A DNA stretch of 64,000 bases. Origin: Albugo candida. Taxonomy: Eukaryota; Oomycota; Peronosporomycetes; Albuginales; Albuginaceae. The position numbers were made by a program, and so were the translations under genes. Below the pieces are notes generated by a model. It was given only the letters and a program-made list of their open reading frames with translations. It searched no databases and was not told the origin of the DNA. Where the stretch lies: assembly GCA_905220665.1 (NCBI GenBank), contig CAJNAR010000166.1, positions 479,718-543,717 of the forward strand. Direction: 5' to 3'. Positions 19,099 to 30,843 of the stretch are shown one piece after another (position 1 is the stretch's first letter; every line of letters starts with the position of its first letter).

Positions 19099-21768
19099 AT
19101 GTCTCTGTTCCAGGCCCAGGAATGGTGGAGTGTTCGATCCGATTCGGAAGAAGAATACTCTTTTGGTGCTCTTGATGTTGGGAATATAGATAATGATCCA
19201 TCGAGTCAAGGTTAGAACGATGCTGATACGACTGGAAGCTCAATTGCATCTGGCTTGTAGATAAAATTGTCACTGGAAGCCTGAATGGAACATTGCGTAT
19301 ATACCTTCCAGCTCAAAAAGAGTACAGAATCGAGCACTTGTTGCTGGAAACCAATTTGAATTCTCCAATCCTCCAAATCTCCATTGGCTACTTTGCTCCG
19401 TACGTCCGATCGTTTTGTATCCTCAAAGTAAAAAGTGAATGACATTACGTTGGGTTGTAGCCATCGACGAGAGTTAGCACTTGCTGTTCTTCATCCGCGT
19501 AAAGTAAGCGTCTATTTTGTGGAAGCGGTGGGGGGATCTGGCATGACTGCTAGCTACTTCCAATTATTGTCACAATACGAGCATGCACTTGGTGTGGAAG
19601 GAAAGCATTTTACTGCATACAATATGATTCACGGTGAATTCACGACAACGACCAGCAATTCTCAAGGAGGTTGGGATCATATGTGCGTTCAATCGATGGA
19701 AGGCCGTATGCAATTCTTTCAGCAAGATCGTTGCACGTTTCTCCATGCTGGGCAAGACAATTTTCTTCCTAGAGCGCTTTGCTTCTTTCCACCAACTCGC
19801 GCTATTATTGCGTCAACGTCCGATCATTTTGTCGAATGTTATCGATATCAAGCATTAGCATCAACTTCGCTTCGAGAATCCAGACAAAAAGACGGAAGTG
19901 CTGACACCAATTCTCAACACAAACAAGTCGCAACACACGCTGACTGGAGAATCAATGTTGGGGAATCTGTTCTTGAAATACACTGTGGTAATTGCTTCCC
20001 GGACGCACAATCTGCCTCATCCGACATCATTGTGCTCGGAGAATTTACATTATTTTGCGTGAAACCAAAAGGATTATTGTATTTCCAGAAGCGGATGGAG
20101 TTTGCGCCAGCCACCATATGCTTATATCCTCGAAATTCACAGGGTGCACAATCCAAAGTACCAGACGTTCTCCGTGAACAGAATTATATCCTCGCAAGCC
20201 ACTCAAAACTATGGATGATCTTCAAAGGATCAAAAATGATCTGGTCGGCGTGTGCTTTGTCGATTCCAATCGCTTTGAAAGTCGCTTCTTTTGGGGGAAT
20301 AAACGGAATGATTGTTTGCCTCGATTCTGAAGGAAATTTATCCGTCAATTATCTTGGGACGGAGCCTCTCTCTACCGCCGTTGCAAGCGCTGAGCATTCA
20401 ACAAGAGAATTGAATTATGAAGAGATGGATGAAGAACATCGTCGTTTGCTGAGTGTCATCCGACGCACACAGATAGAGAAAAAAACAGAGCCAAAAGATC
20501 GAATACTTTTGCGAGTGCAAATTCCATCTGCGTTGGATTCATTGCGAGTGCCTGAAAATCCCTTTGACGTGAGCACTTTACCGTCAAACAGAAACACCTC
20601 AGTACAGATGACCGTGCGTATTTTGATCACTTTCACGGGTGTTTCGAGCATTTCGCAGGTGCAACTATCAGTGTCACCTCCGCCAAATGTGATCGCTAGT
20701 GAGGCAACCATTATGATCGACTCGATCCCTGCCAAAATTTCCACGCCACTCGTTTTCCCAATCGTATTATCACCTCATTCGACTGAGATCCCTTCTTCTT
20801 CAACACTTTTGGTGACAGCTGTGTACAAAATTTCTTCCGAGCAGCCACGCGTGTCCAAATGTGAGGTGGAGCTTCCACTGTGTCTTCTCTGTTACCTCAT
20901 TCCACCTGTGACAGCGAGCACATACAAATTTACTTTGGAAACGAATCAGGCACCGTGTGATCTGTCAGAACTTTTCCAAGATATGTTTACTCAACCGCTT
21001 CTCAATCGTGAATGGACTTTGCAAATTGATAGTTCGAAAAAGAGTGTGCTTAGTTTCCAGTACTTCAACGGATTTCAAACGACCATTTTGGTTTCCAGAA
21101 ATGCGGGACGGTATCGTATCCAATCGAATCATCTTGAAGCACTTTGGATCATCACCAAGCATCTCGTCGCACGGCTCCAAGCGATTCCAATGATGGAGAT
21201 TATATATAGAGAACCACTTCCCCTTGCGGATTTTTTTCGCGTCATTGAGGACCATTTAAAGCTGCGACATGAGAAAGACGAGATTGCAGCATTGATCAAT
21301 GATCGCGCGCATCAATTTCGAGTGATTCAAAAACGATTACTTATTCGATACAAAGATCAAAGTCCGAGTGAAATCGACTGTTTAGATGTATTGCTTCATG
21401 GAACATATCAACAGATTATAGATTTATCATTAAAAATGGAGGAGACACAGCGAGAATTGATGCGCGCAGCTGCGCGATTAGGATGCTGCGTCTCACTGAT
21501 TCTTATGCTGCTGAAGCTTCAAAAGAGAATAGAAGAGGAAGCAATGGAACGATTATACGCATGCATGACACCTCATATACAAGAAGAATTGGCTTTGGAA
21601 GGAACCGGCGCACAAGGATGGGAAGAAAGAACGACTACGGCGCTGATGAACATGATGCAAAAGGAAACCACAAAAGATTCGACGTATACTGAACTAAGTA
21701 TACCTAGTGATATACGTATGCTTCGAAAGCAGATTACCATTATATGTGGTGGCGCCACATTAAAGTAG
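19099..21768 (+). CDS. BBS9: BBSome subunit BBS9 / PTHB1 (three exons)
   Basis: Exons 19099-19210, 19261-19399 and 19461-21768 give 852 aa (human PTHB1 is about 887). The introns are 50 and 61 nt. BBS9 is a core subunit of the BBSome, the coat-like complex that moves membrane proteins in and out of cilia and flagella. The N-terminus MSLFQAQEWWS matches the family start. The spliced junction gives QDKIVTGSLNGTLRIY, the first strand of the N-terminal beta-propeller. Other family blocks are LAVLHPRKVSVY, the CVQSMEGRMQFF segment, WRINVGESVLEIHC, and GNLSVNYLGTEP at the end of the propeller. Later GAE-like and helical regions run to the C-terminus. Its presence implies the organism keeps flagellated zoospores (inference). 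Confidence 0.9.
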
Positions 21769-21906
21769 TACAAAACAAACTTGATTTTATGTGGTTGGAC
21801 GTGGTAAAAAGAATCTTGATAAACATAAACATAAATCTGATCTGAATCTGAATTTGAAGAGGTTTACACATACTTTAATTTATCGCATTTCAAAGGTCCT
21901 AAAGCG

Positions 21907-24034
21907 ATGGATAGCGAGACCAAAGAACAGTTGCGCGAATGGCTCGTGCGTAATTTGGAACCAGTGTACGACAAATCACTAATTAAAAACGCCTCCTTTC
22001 ATTACTATCATTCGGTTAACGAATGGATGATAAATTGTGAATTCGTATTGTAGATGCGATGCTGACCCGGAAGTACTCAGTAAATATGTGCTCGCGCTTG
22101 TGCAGAACGATCCTTTAAAAGACGGTATCCGTCAAGTTTGCGTCAATAAATTGGAAGAATTTTTAGGAGAAGGTGCGTCCTGAATAGCATTTCCCTGTCC
22201 ATAATTAAATTGAATTCTTTCTTTTAGAAACGGAAGAATTCGTCTCTCGGCTTTTTCAAGCTATCAAAACTGGAGAATATACTTTCGAAAATAAGAAAGG
22301 CACTCCGCACGACGATAGGAATGAAAAGACGACGGAAGGTCACAACAAAGTATGCATTTTCAACTTTCTGGCCTGTACATATTGATATAAATGATACTAT
22401 AGAAAGACAATGATCGACGACGTCACCGTGCCGAGGAAGATGATGGACGCTATCACAAACATCAAAAATATCTTTCCGAGCACGAGTATCAATCCCGGTC
22501 ATCCGACTATCACCCACGGTCGGCATTTGGACCTCTCATGCATTCAAATGGAGCTCGAGGTGATAGAAAAAACTATTCGATGAGTCGAGGGAGAAATTTG
22601 TCATCGGAATGGATGCCAGGTCCACTTCTCGAGATGGGTCCATGGGGTCCATCGATGGTCTATCAACAGGCTTCACGTGGAATAAGCTATCCCTCTCGTC
22701 GTGATTTTGAGTACAATCCGGAAAATCCAGGTATTATGCCTCTTTCCGGACCTATGGGTATGCCAATGCATCCCCGATATTCACGCATGCCTCGACCGTA
22801 TCATACTGGACGAGCAAGAAACATCCGAGGAATTGCTGCAGGACGACATAGAACGCTAGAAGACGCAACGAATGGTCACGGAAAGGAAGCGGATGGTTCG
22901 TCAGCCGCGACCACACCTGGGTCCAATGGAGCTAAAACGACACTTCGAGTCAGCAATATTGACCAAAAGTACATCAATATGACCAAGTTGAGCTTGCATT
23001 TCTCCAAGTTTGGGAATGTTGTGAATGTACAAATGCGTCCGAAATTCAGATGTGCTTATGTGCAATACGCAACAGAAGAAGAAGCTGGACGAGCACTTCA
23101 TTCTCCGATCTCTGTTTGTAATAACAGATTTATTGAGGTCAAATGGGCCAAATACGATGCCAAAGCACCAGATGGAGCTCCAGCCGATGAACATCAGGCA
23201 GATCAGATTGATGGTGAGAAATTAGATGGAGTTGATGGGGATTGCAAGGAAGATGAAAATGTCTTATCGACAGAGAAATTACGAGCTGCTGCATTAGAAA
23301 AGGGTCGCAAAGTGCTACAAGAGAAGCGGGAATTACTGGAGAAGCAAAAACAATTGATGGAACAGAAAAAAGAGTTGATAAAGCGTCAATTAGCACAGCA
23401 AAAGGAGATCTTGGAAACCATGACTCGTGTTGGAGCTCAGAACTCGACGCAAGATAAAAACGAATTGCTTAACAAAATCCTGGCCTTATCAGAAGAACTC
23501 AAAGCTTTGCAATCTGGCAAGCAATTGCCACTTGCATCTACCAATTCTGGTCGATTGGAGGGTCTCAAAGCTGAGTTGCGCTCACTGGAGGCTCAAGCGT
23601 CCGCTGGCTCACTTTCTAAACCTGAAGGAAGTCATCCATCGGTACATTCGAACAACCGCAATGCCAAATCGAGTCGCTATCGTGGAGGCCGAAACCCTGG
23701 TCGAGGTAGAGCTAAATTCCCGATGCGTTCTTCTCACACTTTGGACAATCGCACAACCATTCTGAAAGTGGAAAAGTTGCCGGAAGAAGCTCGTGATGGC
23801 AGCGTATTGGAGCAACATTTCGGCAATTTTGGTGCCATCGAAAAGGTTGTAGTGGAATCGAGTCAGCCCGAATGTGCGTATATAAAGTTTCGAGAGCGTC
23901 ATGCAGCTCAGGTGGCTTTCTCACGTGGTAAATTGTATGGAAACACGGTGCTGGAAATGAGTTGGACCGAACAGAACGAGGCGCCTGAGGAGCTAAACGC
24001 AAAGGAAAATGCTTTGGAGGAACAGAGTACGTAA
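21907..24034 (+). CDS. RBM26/RBM27-like RNA-binding protein (four exons)
   Basis: Exons 21907-21965, 22054-22172, 22228-22349 and 22403-24034 give 643 aa. The introns are 88, 55 and 53 nt, phases agree. The N-terminal PWI-like fold (residues 1-80) contains LREWLVRNLEPVCDADPEVL, the family's signature. An Arg/Gly/Met/Pro-rich linker follows. RRM 1 is at about 278-352 and RRM 2 at about 551-624. Between them lies a strongly charged Lys/Glu/Gln coiled coil (about 386-440). Animal RBM26/27 also have a CCCH zinc finger; I do not see one here. The animal proteins act in nuclear exosome targeting of polyadenylated RNA (PAXT). A nuclear RNA-processing role is therefore inferred. A GTACGT just before the stop (24028) could be a donor to one more tiny exon; the stop at 24034 is preferred. 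Confidence 0.85.
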
Positions 24035-24610
24035 TAAGCACTTTAGGAGAACAGAAAAACTGACACAACGCGAATTCTTATGCAGCGTAAGACTATTTAA
24101 TGCTGCACAATGGCTGGTGTGTGCTGTAGCAACACACACCGTTAAATACGAAAAGCGTCTGATACGCGCGGAAAGATCCTTTCGTACTTAAAGATATATC
24201 TGTCGACACTTTCGCACTTTGCCATTTTCTGCTGTATTAAATTGTAACTGCTGTCTGTTGCACCGACATGCGTACTTTACAGTGCTAAGCATAGCGCCTC
24301 TATGCATTCTTACCTGTTACTATAAATACATGCGGATGCGCTAATGAGAAATTACACCGTGCTGCCATCTGCCTCCATTTTTTGTATAGAACGAGACGAC
24401 AGCAGCTGGCCATAATCAGTCAAAGGCGAATGAGACTCAGACGCAAGGCGGACGTCAAGTACGTACTAGACACAGTAGAGTTGGATTACACCTTTACATC
24501 AAAGCGTAATCTTTTTGATTTAATTACATTTCTCAGTTGGACGTCAATTGTACCCATTCACGTGCGAGTTCTACTGTCTATTTTGGCTTATCTATTTTGA
24601 CGTATAAAGG
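24035..24610. other. Intergenic region upstream of the P4-ATPase gene
   Basis: About 576 bp with no convincing gene. A TTACATTTCTCAG sequence about 85 nt before the ATPase start is loosely initiator-like. Confidence 0.45.
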
Positions 24611-27600
24611 ATGCAATCGTTCGATGACACAAAAGACCCTACCGCCTCCGACCTGACGCAATTTGTACGCGCACAGACAGTTGACGTAGTACCACGTCAC
24701 AATGCCGCACAGCTTTCTAATGTCTCTGACACACTTCAAACCGCTCCAAACGCTGCAAACTTAACGACAGATATCCGTGCTTGCGTGGAAGAACGTCATC
24801 GCTCCTTCTCCTCTGCTGATTTATCGGCTTTAAACGCTCATTACCGGCGGAATCTCAGTGTGGAAAGAGAACCTTGTCAACGCAGGGAGAATCAGCATAC
24901 AGCAAATAGTCAATGGCAAATACTCACTCGCTTCCGCTTACCTCGTGACTTTCGATTTCGACAGTTGACCCGAACCAGCACGCGATATATCGATCCTTCC
25001 AATGCACAACCTCTTTCGGCGCGCCTACGCGCTCGTCAACATCAAGCAACCTTGCTGGAAGAAATGCGTATGCAAAGTTCCCATCCCAATTGCGATTATG
25101 TCGAAATTGCCACACCTGTGCATTCAGTCGACGAAGACGCACAAAAATTACGACCCGAAGCTATGCAAACTGCCTCCACAGACTTTGTCAGTGATTCTGA
25201 AGACATATCGAATGGTTTACAAGGTCCTGCAAGTGCTTCATCACGTTCCAATTACAGTTTGCTATGGGATGCAGACGAGAAGAATCAGTCTGCAGGTCAA
25301 TCGCGTTATTGTAAAGTGATTTATTTGAATAAACCAACGCCATATGCTCACTTAAAACGAATTGGCTCGGAAGCAGACGATTTTGATGCAGATACGACGT
25401 CTTTTGTATCGAATGAGATACGTACCGCTCAGTATACGTGGTGGTCGTTTCTTCCCGTATTTTTATTCCTCACATTTCAAAAGACCGCGAATCTTTATTT
25501 TCTTATGATTGGGATCTTCCAGATGATTCCCGGAATTTCTCCGACAAGTGGCGTTCCCCTCCAATTTCTTCCGCTTGGAATTGTCACATTTATCGATGCA
25601 ATTTTCGCCGCGTACGAGGATTACCATCGTCATCAAGCTGATCATCGGATGAATTCTTTCAAAACACGAGTCTACAATCGTCAAATGCGCGAATTCGAGT
25701 CGGTCGAGTGGCGTGAAGTCAAAGTGGGCGATTATGTGAAAGTGAAAAATCTCGAAGTTCTTCCAGCCGATCTTTTAATTGTATCGACAGATTCCGGAAA
25801 TTCACAAGGATCCAATATTGCGTCCGATTCGATTTGTTATATTGAAACAAAAAATCTCGATGGAGAAACAAATCTGAAATTACGGGAAGCTGCCGCGCCA
25901 ATTCGTTTCATGTTTGATAAGCACCAAGACACTTTTGAGCCGATTGATGGGTTTTTAGAGAGCGAACTGCCCAACGGCGATATCCATCATTACTCTGGAA
26001 CACTCCATATCACTTCAACATACACTGGCGTATCGAGTGTCACACCCGTACAATTGAAAAATGTCGTGTATCGTGGCAGTCGACTTCGCAATACGAATTG
26101 TATTTACGGCTTGGTAATTCATACTGGAACGGATTGCACGATTCTGATGAATTCCGGCGATGAATTCCCAGTCAAAGTCTCCTCCATTGATGAGAAAACC
26201 AATCGTCAAGTTGTCATTGTCGTGGCACTTGTAGCGCTCATGTCGTTTTTTGGTGCATTGGGAGCACAATTATATGCAAAGTCATCGAAGAATGTATCAT
26301 TTATTGTGTCCAATGTGTCTAATAATGACGTAATCAGCACATTCTTTTACTTTTTCACAACATTATCGTCCATGGTCCCCATCACACTCTATGTGTCCAT
26401 CACGGGCGTTCGAGCCATGCAAGCGTATTTCATGGAGCATGACCTGGAAATGTATGACGAGCCTACAGATACGCGGATGAGCGTTCGAAAAATGACACTG
26501 AATGAGCAATTGGGACAAATCTCCCACTTATTTAGCGATAAAACTGGCACACTTACGTGCAATATCATGGAATTCCGAAAATGCAGTATCAATGGAAAAG
26601 TGTACGGCACTGGAACGACTTTGATCGGGCAAGCTGCCATGATTCGTGACGATACAAAATTCGGTGTGGAAGAGCCGCTCGAAGAGGACGTAAGGCCAGC
26701 CGCAAACCAAGCGAGAAAACAATATTTTGGAGCTGTTGGGAGGAATGTTTACCCTCAACAAGTAAGCAATGTGAATTTCTTGGATGAAAAGCTGTGGACA
26801 GAAGCTTTGGGCAGTGAAAATCGGATGCAGAGAGAACTTATCCGAGGCTTTTTACTACATTTAGCGCTTTGTCATACAGTTCTGATTGAGCAACTCGACT
26901 CAGAAAATACCGCAAATGCAAGCGATCAAGTTCGATACTCAGCGTCTTCTCCTGATGAACAAGCTTTGGTATCTATGGCGAAATATTGTGGGTACGAATT
27001 CCTTCATCGTGACCCCGGCACGGTAACAATTCGCATCCCGGACGGCAATATGGAGACATACAAAGTTCTCGAAGTATTTGAGTTTGATTCCACACGAAAA
27101 AGGATGTCTGTAGTTGTTCAAAAGATGGCTCAAGAAAATGAGGAAGAAGTGCTTCTACTTACCAAAGGAGCTGATAGTGCGCTATTTCCTCGCCTGGCTA
27201 AAAACGCACACAATGAGCAGATCCGAAAAAGCACAGAGGATCATATTGAGACATTTGCGCGTGCCGGATTACGCACGCTGGTGATCTGTGGAAAACGACT
27301 CAACATCGCTGAATGGGAAGCATTCCAAAAACGGTATCAAGTTGCTTCGACGGATCTCACGCAGTTGGAGCTCAAGGGCAAAAACAATCCGCTGAATCAA
27401 ATCGATAAGCTTCAGGATGAGATGGAACAAGATCTATTTCTCATCGGAGCAACAGCTATTGAAGATCGATTGCAAGATCAAGTTCCAGAGACGATGGAAA
27501 AGCTAGGACTGGCCGGTATCAATTTATGGGTTCTCACGGGTGATATGGAGGAAACAGCAATCAATATCGGGTACGCGTGCAAGCTGTTACGCAATGAGAT

Positions 27601-29767
27601 GCATCGACACATTGTGAATGGCGTCCATTTCAAATCGCGTGGTACCGTTTTGCGTGAATTGGATCGAATTTTCCATTCAATTTATTCGACGGTCGAAAGA
27701 AGCACTCAGGACGAGCAATCGACTAATGAGCACGCACTTATTATCGATGGAGCTTCGCTGAATTTGATACTGGCGAGCTCAATTTGGAATTTACACCTTC
27801 TTCGCGTAGCACTACTATGCAAAGTCGTCATTGCATGTCGGGTCTCTCCTCAGCAAAAAGCACAATTGGTCGAATTGGTCAAAGTAAATGTGAAGGACTC
27901 ACACACACTTTCAATCGGCGATGGTGCTAACGACGTTCCGATGATTCAGACCGCGCACATTGGCGTTGGAATCAGCGGACAGGAAGGCATGCAAGCTGTC
28001 AATAGTTCTGATTTTTCTATTGCACAATTTCGATTTTTACTTCCCTTACTGCTGGTGCACGGTCGATGGAATTATCAGCGGATATCGATCCTGACAGTGT
28101 ACACATTCTACAGAAACACGCTTTACTGCTTGGCTCTCTTTTGGTACGCATTATGGATCACAGGATTTTCTGGCCAGAATTTCTATTCGATCTTGATACA
28201 GCAGGGGTATAATGTCTTCTTCACCGCATTGCCCATCATTGCATTTGCCATTTTCGATCACGACGTACCTCGGAAGATAGCCACCGAATTCCCAGCGCTC
28301 TATGATCCAGCCACTCGACAACGAGAAATGTTTAGCAACAAATTGTTTTGGAAGTGGATGTCGTTTGCATTTATTGACTCCATTCTCGTCGTATCTGTGA
28401 CTTTCATGGTCGCTTACGGACTAAACGCTTGGGGCAGTACGGTCATACTACTTCATTTGCAATCGCTCGGATGGACGATGTTGTGTGTGGCTGTGAATGC
28501 GCGTTTTTGTCTTCTTGTGCATACCTGGGACATCTTTGAGGTCTTGGCAATGGTCATTACAATCATGTCCGTGTATGTCGTGCAATGGATTGTGGATGCG
28601 ATTCCATGGTACGATCCAGACTACGATACCGAGTCCTTTCCTTGGATGTTTGGTGACGCCCAGTTCTGGCTTGGTCAATTACTTGTTATTATCGTCGTTT
28701 GTGCTAAAGACGTCCTCTATTCTGGACTCTGTCAGCGATTCTATCCTGCTTTTGTCGATCTGGTCAAGGAGACAACAGCCGCGTACGAAGCAGGCAAATA
28801 TCCTTCGAATCGACCGCATCACGAGCAGCAGAATAGGAACGAATTAGAGGGCACATTATCGAGACTCGGACAGTTTAAATCGACTCAGGTGCACGCGACC
28901 TCAGCATGGAGAACGGGCATGAAACATCGACTTGATCGACATTTGAATGAAGAGCTCATCTCAATGATGGATTATCAAGACCGACGGGATCAGAGTCGAT
29001 TACCTGAACGATTCCATGCACCTGGAAGAGAAGGATTACATCGCGGTTTTGCATTTGAGCAGCCTGTGGGTCTCATTCATTGGATACTTGCGACAGCTTT
29101 TGATTCTCGCAGACGAAAGGATACATCTGATAGAGAAGAACAAGACTCAGGTCGAGAACGGTCGTCATTCTTCAGTCGACTTACTCATCTTCATATCGAG
29201 TCGATCCATTCTCAGCGAGGAAGCGTGAAAAAGTATCGACAGGGAGTTAGTGAGCAAGTGCGGGATGAAATTCTAGCATCTGAGGATCCCGTCATTTTCG
29301 AGAATGAGCGATTCCAGCTGTTTGGTGGGTTTGGAAGTACGTATCCTGGGCACTTACTAACGAACGATCGATGTCGATGGAGCGATCGATCAGGCCGCAT
29401 CAGCGCTATGACAATTCCGCTAGCAGGACTTCGATTGAATCTCTCCGCGGAAGCCGATTCCAATGGATGGATGTATGCGGCCGATTTCGCATTCTTCCCA
29501 TCGTTTCCAGACATGACTGAAGGCGACATTGAGTCCATGCCGGAAGGTATGGAAAAAGAGGACTCAGATGCTCAGAATCCACCGCAATCGGAAGGTAGAG
29601 GATCTGAAAGGAGAATTTGCAAGCGCGGACTGTCGCGATTTGGACTAGTACGACGGAGGGAATGGATACAGGGAGAACAAGCACAGGCTGATGTAGCAGA
29701 AGAACCGAATCAGACGTCACCGAGGCATCGGCCTCTATCTGATGAAGTTGAATCCGATAATGTCTAA
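24611..29767 (+). CDS. P4-type ATPase (phospholipid flippase), unusually long
   Basis: A single-exon 1718-aa protein. P4-ATPases flip aminophospholipids to the cytosolic leaflet of the plasma membrane, Golgi or endosomes. The first membrane pair includes WWSFLPVFLFLTFQKTANLYF. The actuator motif is DGETNLK (Glu419). The PISL-type motif reads PITL (590-593), followed by the phosphorylation motif DKTGTLT (Asp643). The nucleotide domain contains YSASSPDEQALV and TKGADSALFPR, and the hinge motif GDGANDVPM (Asp1104 and Asp1108) comes next. Six further membrane helices lie between about 1135 and 1380. Typical flippases have 1100-1300 residues. This one adds about 270 residues N-terminal and about 330 C-terminal, both polar and probably disordered, with a very acidic end. 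The tails may be autoinhibitory or regulatory (inference). Most P4-ATPases need a CDC50 partner, which is not in this window. Confidence 0.95.
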   Translation: MQSFDDTKDPTASDLTQFVRAQTVDVVPRHNAAQLSNVSDTLQTAPNAANLTTDIRACVEERHRSFSSADLSALNAHYRRNLSVEREPCQRRENQHTANSQWQILTRFRLPRDFRFRQLTRTSTRYIDPSNAQPLSARLRARQHQATLLEEMRMQSSHPNCDYVEIATPVHSVDEDAQKLRPEAMQTASTDFVSDSEDISNGLQGPASASSRSNYSLLWDADEKNQSAGQSRYCKVIYLNKPTPYAHLKRIGSEADDFDADTTSFVSNEIRTAQYTWWSFLPVFLFLTFQKTANLYFLMIGIFQMIPGISPTSGVPLQFLPLGIVTFIDAIFAAYEDYHRHQADHRMNSFKTRVYNRQMREFESVEWREVKVGDYVKVKNLEVLPADLLIVSTDSGNSQGSNIASDSICYIETKNLDGETNLKLREAAAPIRFMFDKHQDTFEPIDGFLESELPNGDIHHYSGTLHITSTYTGVSSVTPVQLKNVVYRGSRLRNTNCIYGLVIHTGTDCTILMNSGDEFPVKVSSIDEKTNRQVVIVVALVALMSFFGALGAQLYAKSSKNVSFIVSNVSNNDVISTFFYFFTTLSSMVPITLYVSITGVRAMQAYFMEHDLEMYDEPTDTRMSVRKMTLNEQLGQISHLFSDKTGTLTCNIMEFRKCSINGKVYGTGTTLIGQAAMIRDDTKFGVEEPLEEDVRPAANQARKQYFGAVGRNVYPQQVSNVNFLDEKLWTEALGSENRMQRELIRGFLLHLALCHTVLIEQLDSENTANASDQVRYSASSPDEQALVSMAKYCGYEFLHRDPGTVTIRIPDGNMETYKVLEVFEFDSTRKRMSVVVQKMAQENEEEVLLLTKGADSALFPRLAKNAHNEQIRKSTEDHIETFARAGLRTLVICGKRLNIAEWEAFQKRYQVASTDLTQLELKGKNNPLNQIDKLQDEMEQDLFLIGATAIEDRLQDQVPETMEKLGLAGINLWVLTGDMEETAINIGYACKLLRNEMHRHIVNGVHFKSRGTVLRELDRIFHSIYSTVERSTQDEQSTNEHALIIDGASLNLILASSIWNLHLLRVALLCKVVIACRVSPQQKAQLVELVKVNVKDSHTLSIGDGANDVPMIQTAHIGVGISGQEGMQAVNSSDFSIAQFRFLLPLLLVHGRWNYQRISILTVYTFYRNTLYCLALFWYALWITGFSGQNFYSILIQQGYNVFFTALPIIAFAIFDHDVPRKIATEFPALYDPATRQREMFSNKLFWKWMSFAFIDSILVVSVTFMVAYGLNAWGSTVILLHLQSLGWTMLCVAVNARFCLLVHTWDIFEVLAMVITIMSVYVVQWIVDAIPWYDPDYDTESFPWMFGDAQFWLGQLLVIIVVCAKDVLYSGLCQRFYPAFVDLVKETTAAYEAGKYPSNRPHHEQQNRNELEGTLSRLGQFKSTQVHATSAWRTGMKHRLDRHLNEELISMMDYQDRRDQSRLPERFHAPGREGLHRGFAFEQPVGLIHWILATAFDSRRRKDTSDREEQDSGRERSSFFSRLTHLHIESIHSQRGSVKKYRQGVSEQVRDEILASEDPVIFENERFQLFGGFGSTYPGHLLTNDRCRWSDRSGRISAMTIPLAGLRLNLSAEADSNGWMYAADFAFFPSFPDMTEGDIESMPEGMEKEDSDAQNPPQSEGRGSERRICKRGLSRFGLVRRREWIQGEQAQADVAEEPNQTSPRHRPLSDEVESDNV

Positions 29768-29877
29768 TATACTGTGAGATGTAAAAACATGTTTTGGTAC
29801 AAAAATGTGTTTTTCTACTTGTGCGATTCAAATGAAAGTCAAAAATGGTTCCTAGTGCCATTGTCATCGTTTGCCGC

Positions 29878-30843
29878 CTATGCGCTGGTCTCCTCTTCCT
29901 GCTTGGTTTCTTCGATCGAATGATTAACAATCAAATCAGTGCTTTCTTCCTCCTTTTCCATTGTGACGGCATGTACCTGTTCCTGTGCGTTCGTATCATC
30001 AACCTCGTCCACATTTTGTTTCACCTCCTCACTTTGATTCTCAATTGTCTCAGACACAGCTGCTGTGTCTTCTTGTACAGGAGTCGTCTGTGTGAAATGC
30101 TCTTTCACTTCTTTTTCAACAATTACTTGAACTTCGGTCACTTCATTCGTTTCCTCATTATCTTCAGTAATCTTCACCTCTTTTGATTCGTTGGTACCTT
30201 CATCTTCCTTGACGGGAGTCTCAACTTTATCGAACAGAAATCTCTGAAATGCATCTGATTCATAGATGGTCGAGTCCTTCGCGATTGCATTGAGAATCGT
30301 CTCAAATCGCTCCTCACGACTTTTGATGATCTTAGCGTGCTGCAGTTTGCTTGTGAATGGAAGAGATGGAAATGAGGAGGGAAGAGATGGTAAATCAGCA
30401 ACACTTTTCAGCGCTCCGTACAAGTTCTTAAAATCATTGTATCGACGATTGAACGCGCCTTGTGGGCCTTCAATAACGTAATATACGACATCTTTAGGCA
30501 TTATAGTGTGACCACTGACTCGGAACGTCTTCATCTCCTCTGTATGTGCGGTAGAAGTGGGCGCCTCCACCTCTTCCTCTTCATCTCTGATTTCCTCAGT
30601 TTCATTTCGAGGTTCCTGATGCTCTGTCTCGGATGCAGCTTCCTTCTCTTCTATCTGCGCTGAAACGTCTTCTGATTCCACTACAGAATTCTGTTCCAAT
30701 GGGTCCACTCGATCAGTACTTTCCAAAGGATCTTCGATGTGTGCAGCGGTCTTCGTACCAGCATCAACAACATCTTGCTCGACGGAAGGAACAGTAATTT
30801 CTGCCGTTTCCGGTTCTCTGGCAGTTGACTGATTGCATCCCAT
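29878..30843 (-). CDS. Acylated acidic PX-domain protein
   Basis: A single-exon 321-aa protein. It starts MGCNQST: Gly2 with Ser6 fits N-myristoylation, and Cys3 next to it fits palmitoylation, so plasma-membrane or endosome anchoring is likely. Residues about 10-103 are a Glu-rich acidic region. The PX domain covers about 104-208 and contains NRRYNDF (the phosphoinositide-binding Arg motif), the proline-rich LPSLPSSFPSLPF loop and a C-terminal helix ending in FQRFLFDK. Residues about 209-321 are again highly acidic (Glu/Val/Thr-rich) and low complexity. A dual lipid anchor plus PX domain suggests a coincidence detector for phosphoinositides. It converges on the P4-ATPase gene 110 bp away. 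It is not closely similar to the other PX protein at 14363-15115. Confidence 0.8.
   Translation of the reverse strand: MGCNQSTAREPETAEITVPSVEQDVVDAGTKTAAHIEDPLESTDRVDPLEQNSVVESEDVSAQIEEKEAASETEHQEPRNETEEIRDEEEEVEAPTSTAHTEEMKTFRVSGHTIMPKDVVYYVIEGPQGAFNRRYNDFKNLYGALKSVADLPSLPSSFPSLPFTSKLQHAKIIKSREERFETILNAIAKDSTIYESDAFQRFLFDKVETPVKEDEGTNESKEVKITEDNEETNEVTEVQVIVEKEVKEHFTQTTPVQEDTAAVSETIENQSEEVKQNVDEVDDTNAQEQVHAVTMEKEEESTDLIVNHSIEETKQEEETSA

Noticed and set aside
24035..24100. Extra 3' exon for the RBM26/27-like gene via GTACGT at 24028
   Set aside because: Joining to the next AG adds only one residue before a stop, so the simple stop at 24034 is as good.
24382..24600. 72-codon frame just upstream of the P4-ATPase gene
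   Set aside because: Composition is not protein-like, it has no homologue I recognise, and it occupies the expected promoter/leader region.
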